A DNA stretch of 64,000 nucleotides from Burkholderia sp. WSM2230 (GTDB lineage: Bacteria > Pseudomonadota > Gammaproteobacteria > Burkholderiales > Burkholderiaceae): NCBI RefSeq assembly GCF_000472445.1, contig NZ_AXAJ01000005.1:62626-126625 (forward strand), read 5' to 3'. The translations under genes were made by a program, and so were the position numbers. Under the pieces are notes generated by a model, which did not search any database, was not told where the DNA came from, and saw nothing but the letters and a program-made list of their open reading frames with translations. The stretch's first letter is position 1; each line of letters opens with the position of its first letter. Positions 7,147 to 16,866 of this stretch are shown piece by piece.

Positions 7147-9618
7147 TTACGGCGCCTCGTCCCCGGCAGCGGCGCACTTCCCGGCTTCGACGTTTTCATC
7201 CAGCGCCATCCGAAAACCCACCACAGCCGGATCTTCCGTCCGCGTAATCGTGAAGCCGCTCGCTTTGGCGAGAGCGATCATGGCGGTGTTTTCGCGCAGC
7301 GCCTCCCCGACGAGCCAGTGCGTGCCGCGCGCCCGCGCATAGCGGATGATGCGATCCGTCAGCAGCCGCCCGAGCCGCCGCCCTTTCTGGTCCGAACGAA
7401 TAGCCACCGCGAATTCCGCCGTTTCGTTGTCCGGATCGGCGACGGCGCGCACCACGCCGAGCGTGCGCGGCACGCCGTCTTCGCTTTGCACGGTCGCGAT
7501 CAGCGCCATTTCGCGGTCATAGTCGATCTGCGTCATGCGCGCGAGCTGCGAGTGATCGAAGCTGCCTACGGCACCGAAAAACCTCAGCCGCAGATCCTCC
7601 GGTGTCATCGCCTCGACGAAATCGTGGTGCGCCGCCTCGTCTTCGGGGCGTATGGGGCGCACGGTTATGCGCAGACCTTGCCAGTCGAGCGTCTCCTCGA
7701 AGCAACGCGGATACGGCACGATTGCGAGCCTGCTGCGCGTCGGCGCGATAGCGAGCGTGGGATCGAGTATCGTCACGTGATCGCGGTACACGCGCAGCGT
7801 AAGCGTCATGCCGACGATCTCGCGCACATCGCAGACAGCCTGCGAGAGCGCCGTCAAAGCGGCCAGCGCCGGCTCCGGCGTGACGAGCCGCGCATACGGC
7901 GAACGCGTGACGATGTCGCGAGCGAGCGTCCGATTGAGCGGCGGCAAACCGTAGATGCGCAGCGGCTCCGCAACGCCATCGGCCGAGGGCGCCGTAAAGC
8001 GGAACACCGGGCCGAAGTTGTCGTCGTCATGCAGCTCGACGGCGATGTCGACCACCGGCTTGCGCAGCGACCCGCTATCGCTTCGCGCGCAATCGCCCGG
8101 TTCGCGCACAGGCTGCCCGGCCGCCGCGTCCGCGCCGGAATGCGGCGCCTCGATCTCGAGCCCGAAGCGCTCCAATACGCCCGCCGCGGCTTGGCCCGTA
8201 AGTTGGCGCTCACCTGCCGCGAGCGCCGCGCGTGCCTGGGTCTGCGCGGCGTCGATCGCGTCAGGCACTTCGGCCGGCAAGCCCTCCGGCGTCTGCATCA
8301 GCAGTTCGCGTCCCATCCGGTAATCGACGAGACGCGCGAACGCGCGGGCGAGCCGCTGCGGCGTCGTGTGAACTGGAATGCCTTGCGCATGCAGTGCGTC
8401 GCGCGTCGCGGCGTCCACGCCGCCAAAGAAACACGCGAGCAGACCGCGATACGCAAACCGCTGATTCGCAATCAGCGCCTGCGCGACCTCGCCGACCGGC
8501 GCGCCGTGCGTCGACGCGTGCACGACGAAAGCCGTGCCGGTGCCGCGATGCCCGGCAAGCAGTTTCAGGGCCGTGCCGAAATGCTCGGGACGCGCGTCGT
8601 CGCCGAGTTGCAGCGGGTTGCCGCCCACCGCATGCGGCAGCGCTTGCCGCAACGCCTGCGATGCTTCCTCCGGCCACGGCGCGAGCGTCTCGCCGGCCGC
8701 GGCGAAGGCGTCGTGCGCGAGGGTGGCGAGGCCGCGGTCGCTCGTGATCAGCGTCGCCGTCGCGCCCGCGGCCACGCGGCCCACGCCGAGCGTTTCGATT
8801 TCATCGAGCAGATCGTCGAGCGCGTCCACGCGCACCATGCCCGCGCGGCGGAAGGCGGCGGTGTAAAGCGCGTCTGCGGGATCGGCGCGGCCCGAGCGCA
8901 GCGCCAGCACCGGTTTGTTGCGCGCCGCCGCACGAGCCGCCGACATGAACTTGCGCGCCGCCCGCACGCTGTCGAGCTCGAGCAGGATCGCGCGCGTGCC
9001 GGGGTCGCTGGCCAGATAGTCGAGCACGTCGCCCGCGTCCACATCGGCCTCGCCGCCTAGTGCCACCGCGTGCGAGAAGCCGAGACCGCGTGCCTGCGCC
9101 CAGCCGAGCACCGCGTTGGTCAGCGCGTTCGACTGCGACACCCACGCGACGCCGCCCGCCTTCACCGTGCACGACGGTGCGCCGAGCTGCGCGCGCAGCG
9201 CCGGCGTGACGACGCCCAGACTGCCGGGCCCGACGATTCGCAATAGATGCGGTCGCGCCGCCGAGAGCGCATGCCGCAACGCTAGCCGGTCGTCGTCCGA
9301 GCGCGCCTCGCCGACGATGATCGCCGCGCGCGTCCCCAAACCTCCGAGCTTGTGAATGATCGAGGGCCAGCTTGCGGGCGGCGTGCAGATCAGTGCGACG
9401 GTGGGCGCTTGCGGCAAATCGCCGGTATCGCCGATCACCGGGCGGCCGCGAAGCGTTTCGTACTTCGGATTGACGGGCCACAGCGGGCCCTCGAAGCCGC
9501 CCTCCAGCAAGCGCGCAAACACCATCGCGCCGGTGCTGCCGGGCCGCTCGGAAGCGCCAATCACGGCGACGGACTTCGGTCGGAACAACGCGTCGAGATT
9601 GCGAACGGTCACAGGCAC
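7147..9618 (-). CDS. Pat-like acyl-CoA synthetase/GNAT acetyltransferase with reduced ATP-grasp region
   Basis: An 823-residue protein in the family of the protein lysine acetyltransferase Pat/YfiQ. The N-terminus is a CoA-binding Rossmann domain (LFRPKSVAVIGASERPGSTG), followed by two succinyl-CoA-ligase-like domains to about residue 470. The C-terminal 170 residues are a GNAT domain with RPIRPEDEAAHHDFVEAM, the acetyl-CoA loop DQKGRRLGRLLTDRII and ENTAMIALAKASGF. Between them the ATP-grasp region is short: its later half is recognisable (NFGPVFRFTA, then PLNRTLARDIV), but the expected early KS-rich nucleotide-binding stretch is replaced by a low-complexity linker. The start is GTG 9618; GTG 9612 fits the GGAG better. 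The likely role is acetylation of metabolic enzymes such as acyl-CoA synthetases. Confidence 0.85.
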   Translation of the reverse strand: MPVTVRNLDALFRPKSVAVIGASERPGSTGAMVFARLLEGGFEGPLWPVNPKYETLRGRPVIGDTGDLPQAPTVALICTPPASWPSIIHKLGGLGTRAAIIVGEARSDDDRLALRHALSAARPHLLRIVGPGSLGVVTPALRAQLGAPSCTVKAGGVAWVSQSNALTNAVLGWAQARGLGFSHAVALGGEADVDAGDVLDYLASDPGTRAILLELDSVRAARKFMSAARAAARNKPVLALRSGRADPADALYTAAFRRAGMVRVDALDDLLDEIETLGVGRVAAGATATLITSDRGLATLAHDAFAAAGETLAPWPEEASQALRQALPHAVGGNPLQLGDDARPEHFGTALKLLAGHRGTGTAFVVHASTHGAPVGEVAQALIANQRFAYRGLLACFFGGVDAATRDALHAQGIPVHTTPQRLARAFARLVDYRMGRELLMQTPEGLPAEVPDAIDAAQTQARAALAAGERQLTGQAAAGVLERFGLEIEAPHSGADAAAGQPVREPGDCARSDSGSLRKPVVDIAVELHDDDNFGPVFRFTAPSADGVAEPLRIYGLPPLNRTLARDIVTRSPYARLVTPEPALAALTALSQAVCDVREIVGMTLTLRVYRDHVTILDPTLAIAPTRSRLAIVPYPRCFEETLDWQGLRITVRPIRPEDEAAHHDFVEAMTPEDLRLRFFGAVGSFDHSQLARMTQIDYDREMALIATVQSEDGVPRTLGVVRAVADPDNETAEFAVAIRSDQKGRRLGRLLTDRIIRYARARGTHWLVGEALRENTAMIALAKASGFTITRTEDPAVVGFRMALDENVEAGKCAAAGDEAP

Positions 9619-9876
9619 TCCGCGAATGAAAGGGCGCGCCGCTCGAATGTCGACGCGCGCGTCTTCGTCAGGATAGGCGAAGCGACGGGAACGCGCGGCG
9701 CTTCTCGAACGTCACGCCGATCAGATCAATCCACGCTCCATTCGCGCAACCGCGCTGTGTGATTTTTTTAGCGTGCGCAGGCAAAATATCGCGCTTCGGT
9801 GCGACAATTGCAGGCGATCTGCGCGCCTCACCATCGGCCGCGCTGCCCCGGATGATCAAGAGACAGAAGGTGATGT

Positions 9877-10746
9877 ATGCGACGCTTGCCATCGCTCATC
9901 GCGTTGCGCTTTTTCGAGGAAACCGCGCGCCACATGAGCTTCAACCGCGCGGCGAGCGCGCTGTGCGTGACGCAAGGCGCGGTCAGCCGGCAGATCAAGC
10001 TGCTCGAGGAATCGCTCGGCGCGAAGCTTTTTGAGCGCGATCACAAAGGCATTCGCCTGACGGCCGCCGGGCTGGAGTTCCTGCCCTGTCTGTCCGACGC
10101 GTTCGACACCATCGAGCGCGGCTTTCGCCAGATCAGCGCGGCAAAGGGCCGGCTCCGTCTCGTAGTGGCCGTGCCGCCCACGTTCGCGACGCAATGGTTC
10201 TCGCCGCGGCTCGGTTCGCTCGCCGACGAAATGCCGGACGTCGAGTTGTCGATCCGCACCGAGCCGACCGCGGACTGTCACTGCAACATCCGCTTCGGCC
10301 GCGAGGCGCTGTCCGACGCGCATTCCGAATTGCTGATGACCGAGCGCCATGCGCTCGTGGGCGCGCCCAGGTTGCTGGTCGAGCCGCTCGACAGGCTGCT
10401 CGAACATATGCCCGCGCTACACGTGCTGCACAACGACGCGCGACTCGACCTATGGCCGAACTGGCTCGCCATGGCCGGACTGCCCGCCCGCTATGCGGAT
10501 AACGGCATTGAGTTTTCCACGCTCGAACAGGCGATTCGCGCGGCGCGCAAGGGCGCGGGACTGGCTATCGTCGACAGGAACATGATCGTCGAGGAACTGG
10601 CGGACGGCAGCCTCGCCCAGTTCTCAGACGTCGAAGTGAGCGGGCCGTTCGGCTACTGGTTGGACGTCGGGTCGCAGCACGCCGGGCTCGAGTACGTGCA
10701 GGCGTTCGCGAGCTGGCTGCGCGAGGAGGTGTTGAAAATGGGCTGA
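9877..10746 (+). CDS. LysR-family transcriptional regulator (GcvA-like)
   Basis: A 289-residue LysR regulator. The DNA-binding helix-turn-helix occupies residues 5-65 (SLIALRFFEETARHMSFNRA, then LCVTQGAVSRQIKLLEESLG), followed by the periplasmic-binding-like effector domain (ISAAKGRLRLVVAVPPTFAT). The N-terminus is of the GcvA/AmpR subtype. AGAAGGTG precedes the ATG at a normal distance. It is divergent from the Pat-like gene with 258 bp between the starts, so that gene is a possible target, but no operator could be recognised. A strong hairpin terminator follows the stop. Confidence 0.92.
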   Translation: MRRLPSLIALRFFEETARHMSFNRAASALCVTQGAVSRQIKLLEESLGAKLFERDHKGIRLTAAGLEFLPCLSDAFDTIERGFRQISAAKGRLRLVVAVPPTFATQWFSPRLGSLADEMPDVELSIRTEPTADCHCNIRFGREALSDAHSELLMTERHALVGAPRLLVEPLDRLLEHMPALHVLHNDARLDLWPNWLAMAGLPARYADNGIEFSTLEQAIRAARKGAGLAIVDRNMIVEELADGSLAQFSDVEVSGPFGYWLDVGSQHAGLEYVQAFASWLREEVLKMG

Positions 10747-10761
10747 CGCCGCGCGGCGAAT

Positions 10762-10779
10762 CAGCACCGGCAATGGTGC
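10762..10779. terminator. Short hairpin after the LysR gene
   Basis: AGCACC-GGCAAT-GGTGCT forms a perfect six-base-pair stem 16 bp beyond the LysR stop. There is no T-run, so it may be an accessory hairpin to the stronger terminator just downstream. Confidence 0.4.
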
Positions 10780-10796
10780 TCATGAGCCCGCAATTG

Positions 10797-10834
10797 AAAA
10801 GCCGCGTGTGCATGTCTGCACTACGCGGCTTTTT
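10797..10834. terminator. Bidirectional Rho-independent terminator between lysR and prfC
   Basis: AAAAGCCGCGT pairs with ACGCGGCTTTT, and an inner GTGCA/TGCAC pair extends the stem. A T-run follows on the plus strand and four Ts on the minus strand. It lies between the convergent LysR and release factor 3 genes and can serve both. Confidence 0.9.
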
Positions 10835-10891
10835 CTTGTTGAAGACGCCGCCGGCAAGCACGAACGCATGCGGACTGCGGCCTTGCGCCGG

Positions 10892-12493
10892 TTACATCGC
10901 CTTCTTGAACGGCGCGCCCGAATGCTCGCGCAACTCGTTGAACACGATCTTCGGCCACGCCTTTTGCGCGACCTCGATCTCCGACACATGCGAAGCGAGA
11001 TACGTCGGCGCGTCGGATGCGTCGAGTGCAATTCGCGCGGCGTATGAATCCGTGAAGCGGCGCAATTCGGCGGGGTCGTCGCACGTCACCCAGCGGGACA
11101 TGCGGTAGCGCGCGGGCGCCATGCGCACGTCGACCTTGTACTCGGTCGACAGACGGTGTGACACCACTTCGAACTGCAGTTGGCCGACCGCGCCGAGAAT
11201 CATCAAACCGCCCACTTCGGGACGGAACACCTGAATCGCGCCTTCTTCGCCAAGCTGCTTCAATGCTTCGCCCAATTGCTTCGCACGCATGGGATCGACA
11301 ACTTCGACAGTCTGGAAAATTTCCGGCGCGAAAAACGGCAGGCCGACAAATTGCAGCGCTTCGCCTTCGGTCAGCGTATCGCCGAGACTCAGCGTGCCGT
11401 GATTCGGAATACCGATGATGTCGCCCGGATACGCCTCGCTCACCGTCTCGCGCCGCTGCGACAGAAACGTCACGACGTTATTTGCGCGGAAGGTCTTGTT
11501 GGAACGCGTCACCTTCACAGCCATGCCGCGCTCGAAACGCCCCGAGCAAACGCGGATGAACGCCACGCGGTCGCGGTGCGCCAGATCCATGTTGGCCTGC
11601 ACCTTGAATACGACGCCCGTGAACTTCGGCTCATCGGGCATCACCGGACGCTGCACGGTCATGCGCATAGACGGCGGCGGCGCCAGATCGACCAGCGCGT
11701 CGAGAATTTCCTTCACGCCGAAGTTGTTGATCGCCGAGCCGAACAGCACCGGCGACTGCTCGCCGGCGAGAAACTGCTCGCGGTCGAAATCCGGCGTCGC
11801 GCCGGTGATCAGGTCGATTTCTTCCTTTGCCTTCGTCCAGCTATGGCCGAAACGGCGCTCGCCTTCTTCGTCGCTCAACGCTTGCAAAGTTTCCACTGCG
11901 CCGCCCGCCGTGTCCTGCCCGGCGCGGAACACGCGGACCTGGTCGCGCTGGATGTCGTAGACACCCTGGAATTCCTTGCCCATGCCGATCGGCCACGTGA
12001 ACGGCACGGCTGCGACGCCCAGGTGCTGCTCGATCTCGTCCAGCAGTTCGAGCGGCTCGCGCACTTCGCGGTCGAGCTTGTTGATAAACGTGACGATAGG
12101 CGTCTTGCGGCTGCGGCAGACTTCGAGCAGCTTGAGCGTCTGTGCCTCGACACCGTTCGCGCCGTCGATCACCATCACGGCGGCATCCACCGCCGTGAGC
12201 ACGCGGTACGTGTCTTCCGAGAAGTCTTCGTGGCCCGGCGTGTCGAGCAGATTAATCACGGCGTCGCCGTACTCGAACTGCATCACCGAGCTCGCGACTG
12301 AAATGCCGCGCTGCTTTTCGATTTCCATCCAGTCGGACGTTGCGTAGCGATTGCTTTTGCGGCCCTTCACGGTGCCGGCGATCTGAATCGCGCCCGAGAA
12401 CAGCAGCAGCTTTTCGGTCAGCGTGGTTTTGCCCGCGTCCGGGTGGGAAATGACCGCGAATGTGCGGCGGCGTTTGAGTTCGGAGACTGACAT
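10892..12493 (-). CDS. prfC: Peptide chain release factor 3
   Basis: A 533-residue translational GTPase, the usual length for RF3. The G domain shows G1 SHPDAGKTTLTEKLLL near residue 17, G3 DTPGHEDFSEDTYR near residue 80 and G4 NKLDRE near residue 138. It is followed by the EF-Tu-like domain II (ADMDLAHRDRVAFIRVCSG-type stretch near residue 310) and the RF3 C-terminal domain (FRPEVGGLMILGAVGQLQFE). RF3 recycles RF1/RF2 from the ribosome after peptide release. It is monocistronic here: a terminator closes it and no gene lies within 380 bp upstream. Initiation at ATG 12493 matches the family N-terminus but no good ribosome site is seen. Confidence 0.97.
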   Translation of the reverse strand: MSVSELKRRRTFAVISHPDAGKTTLTEKLLLFSGAIQIAGTVKGRKSNRYATSDWMEIEKQRGISVASSVMQFEYGDAVINLLDTPGHEDFSEDTYRVLTAVDAAVMVIDGANGVEAQTLKLLEVCRSRKTPIVTFINKLDREVREPLELLDEIEQHLGVAAVPFTWPIGMGKEFQGVYDIQRDQVRVFRAGQDTAGGAVETLQALSDEEGERRFGHSWTKAKEEIDLITGATPDFDREQFLAGEQSPVLFGSAINNFGVKEILDALVDLAPPPSMRMTVQRPVMPDEPKFTGVVFKVQANMDLAHRDRVAFIRVCSGRFERGMAVKVTRSNKTFRANNVVTFLSQRRETVSEAYPGDIIGIPNHGTLSLGDTLTEGEALQFVGLPFFAPEIFQTVEVVDPMRAKQLGEALKQLGEEGAIQVFRPEVGGLMILGAVGQLQFEVVSHRLSTEYKVDVRMAPARYRMSRWVTCDDPAELRRFTDSYAARIALDASDAPTYLASHVSEIEVAQKAWPKIVFNELREHSGAPFKKAM

Positions 12494-12880
12494 CGGGTCT
12501 GGCGGTCACAGATAGGGGTTCGGCGGTCTCCGGAAGCGGATGGCCTCCGGGCTGCCGCGCGTGGCGCGGCGGCGTCGAGCTGCGCGACTCGGGTCGGGAA
12601 CCCGCATCACAATGGCAACCGGGCCGCGTCGGAAAACAGGTCGGGAACGAGCGTTCGACAATACGGATAATCGCCAGCGCAGAACAGCGCAGGGAACGAA
12701 TGATACACGCCGGGACGGCGGACGTGGGAAAGCCGCCCGCGAGGAGCGGCCAGCTTTGGGGACCCGACAGGAGCTATAGAAGCGTTAGTCGCGCTGCGCG
12801 GGCGCGGCTCAGGCGCACGCCGCCGCGGAGCGCAGCCGACCCGGGCCGGGCCGCAAGGAGCCGGGCAAGCCGCCTGCCTT
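12494..12880. other. Intergenic region upstream of prfC
   Basis: No gene is supported here. Open frames are Arg-rich shadows of GC-rich DNA. The sequence GGTCGGGAAC occurs twice, near 12592 and 12650, in the same orientation. The prfC promoter must lie here but no convincing -35/-10 pair was found. Confidence 0.5.
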
Positions 12881-14263
12881 TTATCCCCCGCTCGCCTCGT
12901 TCAACGTCAAATGCTTGGTTTCCGGCGCCCAGGCAATCGAAACAATCATGCCGACGAGCAGCACAGCCGCAAGCACGATCATCGTGAGGTGAAATCCGAA
13001 GCCGGCAATGCCGAGTGGCAGCAGAAACGTGCCCACCGCCGAGCCGAGACGGCTGCACGCAATGGCAAGACCGACGCCGCAGGCGCGGACTTCGGTGGGA
13101 AAGCACTCCGGCGGGAACACCCCGACGAGGTTCGAGAATGCCGACATCGTCAGCGTGAAAATGCCGAACGCGACGATCATGGCGAGCGTCGCCGATTCCG
13201 GCAGCACGCTCAGCGCAATCAGCGACAGGCAGGTCACCGCGAAGGAGCCGATCAGGAAGACACGCCGCGACAGCTTGATCGTGAGCCAGATGCCGATCAG
13301 CGCACCCAGTACGAGAAAGCCGTTGAGCAGCAGATCCGCGCCCGAGTCGTTGTTCAGGTGAATCGCCTTCAGAATGGTCGGCAGAAACGTGTAGATCGCA
13401 AAGTATGGAATCACGAGGCACACGAAAAACGCGCAGTTGAAAAGGGTCCGGCGAACCAGGTCTTTTTCGAAGAGACGCATGAACCCGCTGGCAGTTTGCG
13501 CGTATTCGTCGCGGGCGCCGTCGAGTGTCACGTTTTCGCCGAAATGCTTGAGCACGACGGACTTCGCTTCCGCAGCCCGGCCTTTGCGGAGCAGCCAGCG
13601 CGGCGACTCAGGGGTGCCGATGCGCGCGACCAGTACGATCACCGCAGGAATGCCCGCCGAGGCAAGCAGCCAACGCCATGCATCGGGCGAGGCGTCGGCG
13701 TAATGCATGCCGAGCACGTTCGCGACCACGTACCCGATGGTCCAGATGACGCTGAACGATCCAAGCAATGTTCCGCGATGCTTGCGCGGCGAAAACTCCG
13801 CGAGTATTGCGTGTCCCACCGCAAAGTCGCCACCCATGCCGAAGCCGATCAACACGCGCAGCAGGCACAGTTCGAAAGGCGAGTGGACGTAGAACTGCGC
13901 AAACGCAGCCACGGTGATGACGAGAAAGCTCATCAGGAAAATTTTCTGCCGCCCGAGCCGGTCCGACAGCCAGCCAAACACGAGGCTACCGAAAAAAATG
14001 CCCATCAGCGCGGAACTGCCGATCATGCCCATCCAGAACGCGTCGAGCGGCATCTGACGATTCATGGCGGCCAGCGCATAGCCGATGGTACCGAGCGCGA
14101 AACCTTCGGTGAAATGCGCGCCGAACGTGAGGCCGGCAATCTTGACGTGGAACGCGTTCAACGGCACGTCGTCGATGGAAACGGGACGTCTTGCGGGCGA
14201 TGCCGCCGTGGGGAAAGCGGGGGCAAGGTCGAGTGGATTTGCCTGGATATCCTGATTATTCAT
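12881..14263 (-). CDS. MFS transporter, metabolite/H+ symporter type
   Basis: A 460-residue major facilitator protein with twelve predicted membrane segments. The loop 2-3 motif is GWLSDRLGRQKIF near residue 100 and the symmetrical motif after TM4 is RVLIGFGMGGDFAVG with EFSPRKHRG following. Another family stretch is GTPESPRWLLRKGR between TM6 and TM7. These place it in the sugar/aromatic-acid symporter groups (SP/AAHS-like). AGGAGA precedes the start. It is the last gene of the leftward operon with the Fae homologue, aldo/keto reductase and semialdehyde dehydrogenase, so it probably imports the compound they metabolise. The substrate cannot be named. Confidence 0.9.
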   Translation of the reverse strand: MNNQDIQANPLDLAPAFPTAASPARRPVSIDDVPLNAFHVKIAGLTFGAHFTEGFALGTIGYALAAMNRQMPLDAFWMGMIGSSALMGIFFGSLVFGWLSDRLGRQKIFLMSFLVITVAAFAQFYVHSPFELCLLRVLIGFGMGGDFAVGHAILAEFSPRKHRGTLLGSFSVIWTIGYVVANVLGMHYADASPDAWRWLLASAGIPAVIVLVARIGTPESPRWLLRKGRAAEAKSVVLKHFGENVTLDGARDEYAQTASGFMRLFEKDLVRRTLFNCAFFVCLVIPYFAIYTFLPTILKAIHLNNDSGADLLLNGFLVLGALIGIWLTIKLSRRVFLIGSFAVTCLSLIALSVLPESATLAMIVAFGIFTLTMSAFSNLVGVFPPECFPTEVRACGVGLAIACSRLGSAVGTFLLPLGIAGFGFHLTMIVLAAVLLVGMIVSIAWAPETKHLTLNEASGG

Positions 14264-14342
14264 CTTGTCTCCTGTGTTTGTTTTGAACTGGCGGATGCCA
14301 CGAAGTGACTTCCACCAGCGCGGTCACGATCAACGGCAACGA

Positions 14343-15782
14343 TCAACGCCCCAAACCGCCCATCATCATGTACTTGAGCTCGGTGTACTCATCGAGCCCG
14401 TACTTCGACCCTTCGCGGCCAAGTCCGGACTGTTTGACGCCGCCAAACGGCGCGACTTCGGTGGAGAGAAGCCCTTCGTTAATGCCGACCATGCCGCTTT
14501 CCAGCGCTTCACCGACGCGCCACGCGCGCGCCAGATCCCGCGTGTAGAAATACGCCGAGAGCCCGAACGGCGTCGCGTTCGCAGCCGCCACCACTTCTTC
14601 TTCGGTCCTGAAACGAAAACACGCGGCGACCGGCCCGAAGGTTTCCTCCTGCGCGATCAGCATCGAACTGGATGCATCGACGAGAACCGTCGGCTCATAA
14701 AAGGTGCCGCCAAGCACGTGCGGCTTAGCGCCGGTCAACACCCTGGCGCCCTTTTGCAACGCGTCGGCGACGTGCGCTTGCACCTTGGTCAACGCCGCCT
14801 GATTGATCAGCGGACCTTGTTCGACGTCGCCGAGCAGCGCGTTGCCCACGCGCATATTGCGCGCCGCCTGGGCGAGTGCCTGCGTGAACGCGTCATAGAC
14901 GCCGTCCTGCACGTAGAAACGATTGACGCAAACGCATGTCTGTCCGGTGTTGCGAAATTTGGAAGCCATCGCACCCTGCACGGCGGCGTCGAGGTCGGCG
15001 TCGTCGAACACAATGAACGGCGCGTTGCCGCCCAACTCCAGCGAGAGCTTCTTCAACGTATCCGCCGACTGCTTCGCGAGCAGTTTGCCGACGCGCGTGG
15101 AGCCCGTGAACGACAGCTTGCGTACCACCTCGGATTCGCTCAGCGCGCCGCCTATCGCGACTGCATCGCCGGAAACGATGTTGAAGACGCCCGGCGGAAT
15201 GCCCGCTTTCCCGGCCAGCACGGCCAGCGCGAAGGCCGATAACGGCGTTTCTTCCGACGGCTTGAGCACCATCGTGCAACCTGCAGCGAGCGCGGGCCCG
15301 GCCTTGCGCGTGATCATCGCGAGCGGGAAGTTCCACGGCGTGATTGCCGCGACGACGCCGACGGGTTCGCGCGTCACGATGATCTTCGCGTTCGGATTCG
15401 GGCTCGGAATCACGTCGCCATACGCGCGCTTCGCTTCCTCGGCGAACCATTCGAAGAAACTCGCCGCGTAGCCCACTTCGCCGCGCGCTTCCGCGAGCGG
15501 CTTGCCTTGTTCGCGCGTCAGCAATTCGGCGAGTGCATCGCGATGCTCGAGCATCAACTCGCCCCAGCGCCTGACGCGCGCGCCGCGCTCTTTCGCGGTC
15601 AACGATCGCCAGGCGGGGAAGGCCCGCTCCGCAGCGGCAATGGCTCGCGCTGTCTCGGCTGCGCCGCCCTTCGCGACTTCCGCGATGACTTCGCCTGTCG
15701 CGGGATTCAGAACTGGATAGGTCTGCGCGCTCTGAAACCACTCGCCGCCGATGTAATGCCCGGTCCGCAAAAACGGGTTCAT
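14343..15782 (-). CDS. NAD(P)-dependent succinate-semialdehyde-type dehydrogenase (GabD-like)
   Basis: A 479-residue aldehyde dehydrogenase. Catalytic features are the Glu in SLELGGNAPFIVFDDAD near residue 255 and the nucleophilic Cys in NTGQTCVCVNRFYV near residue 290; the C-x-C pair is characteristic of succinate-semialdehyde dehydrogenases. The cofactor-binding motif is FTGSTRVGKLLAKQS and the proton-channel motif ITPWNFPLAM. The ATG at 15782 overlaps the stop of the aldo/keto reductase gene by four bases (ATGA), showing translational coupling. It oxidises a semialdehyde to the acid; in this operon the true substrate may be another short aldehyde made from the imported compound. GabD is the closest recognised family. 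Confidence 0.9.
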   Translation of the reverse strand: MNPFLRTGHYIGGEWFQSAQTYPVLNPATGEVIAEVAKGGAAETARAIAAAERAFPAWRSLTAKERGARVRRWGELMLEHRDALAELLTREQGKPLAEARGEVGYAASFFEWFAEEAKRAYGDVIPSPNPNAKIIVTREPVGVVAAITPWNFPLAMITRKAGPALAAGCTMVLKPSEETPLSAFALAVLAGKAGIPPGVFNIVSGDAVAIGGALSESEVVRKLSFTGSTRVGKLLAKQSADTLKKLSLELGGNAPFIVFDDADLDAAVQGAMASKFRNTGQTCVCVNRFYVQDGVYDAFTQALAQAARNMRVGNALLGDVEQGPLINQAALTKVQAHVADALQKGARVLTGAKPHVLGGTFYEPTVLVDASSSMLIAQEETFGPVAACFRFRTEEEVVAAANATPFGLSAYFYTRDLARAWRVGEALESGMVGINEGLLSTEVAPFGGVKQSGLGREGSKYGLDEYTELKYMMMGGLGR

Positions 15783-16816
15783 GCGGCTTCCTCCAGCTTC
15801 TCGGCGAACGCGCCTTGGGCGAGCCGCGGCTCGCGAGCAATGCGCTTGCCTGCGGTGTAATCGTTGATCAGATCGCACGGCGTGTAATTGCGTTCGAGCT
15901 CGAACAGCTCGTCGTCGGAGAGCGTCGTGCCAAGCGCCGCAATGGCGCTGTCGAACTGGGCCGGCGTGTCCGCACCGACGAGCATGCTTGCGACGCCGTC
16001 ATGCGCGAGCACCCACGCCTGCGCGATCTGCGCAGCGCTGACGCCCCGCCGTGCGGCCACGCGCGCTACCGACGCCGCGATTTCGCGCGACACGTTATCG
16101 CCGTACATCTGCGCAGTGAAGAAATCGGTCTGATTGCGCGTCGAATTGGCATCGCTCGTCAACAGTCCGCGCGCGAGCGGACTGAACACGGAGACGCCGA
16201 CGCCTTGATCCTGGCAATACGGAATCATCTCGCGCTCTTCCTCGCGATACGCGAGATTCAACTGCAACTGCATGTTGATCGGCTTATGCCAGCCGTTGCG
16301 CTCGCAGACCTGCATGATCTTCGCGAACTGCCATGTGTACATGGTCGAGACGCCGATATAGCGGGCCTTACCCGCGCGCACGATGTCGTTGAGCGCGCCC
16401 ATGGTTTCCTCGACCGGCGTGTTCACGTCGAAGAAATGCAGCATGTAGATGTCGACATAATCCATGCCGAGCCGCCTTAGCGACCCGTCGATGCCGTCCA
16501 TGACATGCTTGCGCGAATGGCCGCCTGCGTTCTGATACGCGCCCATGTCGTAGCCGACCTTCGTCGTCACGACGATTTCCTCGCGGCGCGCGAGGCGCTT
16601 CAGGATGCGGCCCACCACTTCTTCGCCGACGCCCGTCGAATAGAAATCGGCGAGGTCGATGAAATTGACGCCGGCCGCGAGCGCGTGGCGAACAATCGGC
16701 TCGCTACGCGCTTCGTCGAAAATCCAGGGCTTCCATTGCGGCGTGCCCATATTCATGGTGCCGAGGCACAAGCGCGAAACCTTCAGGCCGGATTGGCCGA
16801 GGCGAACATAGTCCAT
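15779..16816 (-). CDS. Aldo/keto reductase
   Basis: A 345-residue TIM-barrel oxidoreductase. The catalytic tetrad can be seen: Asp and Tyr in FIDLADFYSTGVGEEVVG near residue 55, Lys in VVTTKVGYD near residue 85 and His in IYMLHFFD near residue 125. The NADPH-binding end has SPLARGLLT. The start ATG 16816 follows a GGAGACAG ribosome site; an open frame extends upstream over the fae-like gene but is not coding. It couples by a 4-bp overlap to the dehydrogenase downstream, and begins 50 bp after the fae-like gene. It resembles the subgroup of L-glyceraldehyde-3-phosphate/aryl-alcohol reductases; the physiological substrate is unknown. Confidence 0.92.
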   Translation of the reverse strand: MDYVRLGQSGLKVSRLCLGTMNMGTPQWKPWIFDEARSEPIVRHALAAGVNFIDLADFYSTGVGEEVVGRILKRLARREEIVVTTKVGYDMGAYQNAGGHSRKHVMDGIDGSLRRLGMDYVDIYMLHFFDVNTPVEETMGALNDIVRAGKARYIGVSTMYTWQFAKIMQVCERNGWHKPINMQLQLNLAYREEEREMIPYCQDQGVGVSVFSPLARGLLTSDANSTRNQTDFFTAQMYGDNVSREIAASVARVAARRGVSAAQIAQAWVLAHDGVASMLVGADTPAQFDSAIAALGTTLSDDELFELERNYTPCDLINDYTAGKRIAREPRLAQGAFAEKLEEAA

Positions 16817-16866
16817 CAAACTGTCTCCATGCAGATGCGATGCGGCGCGTGCAGCCGACGCGGCAA

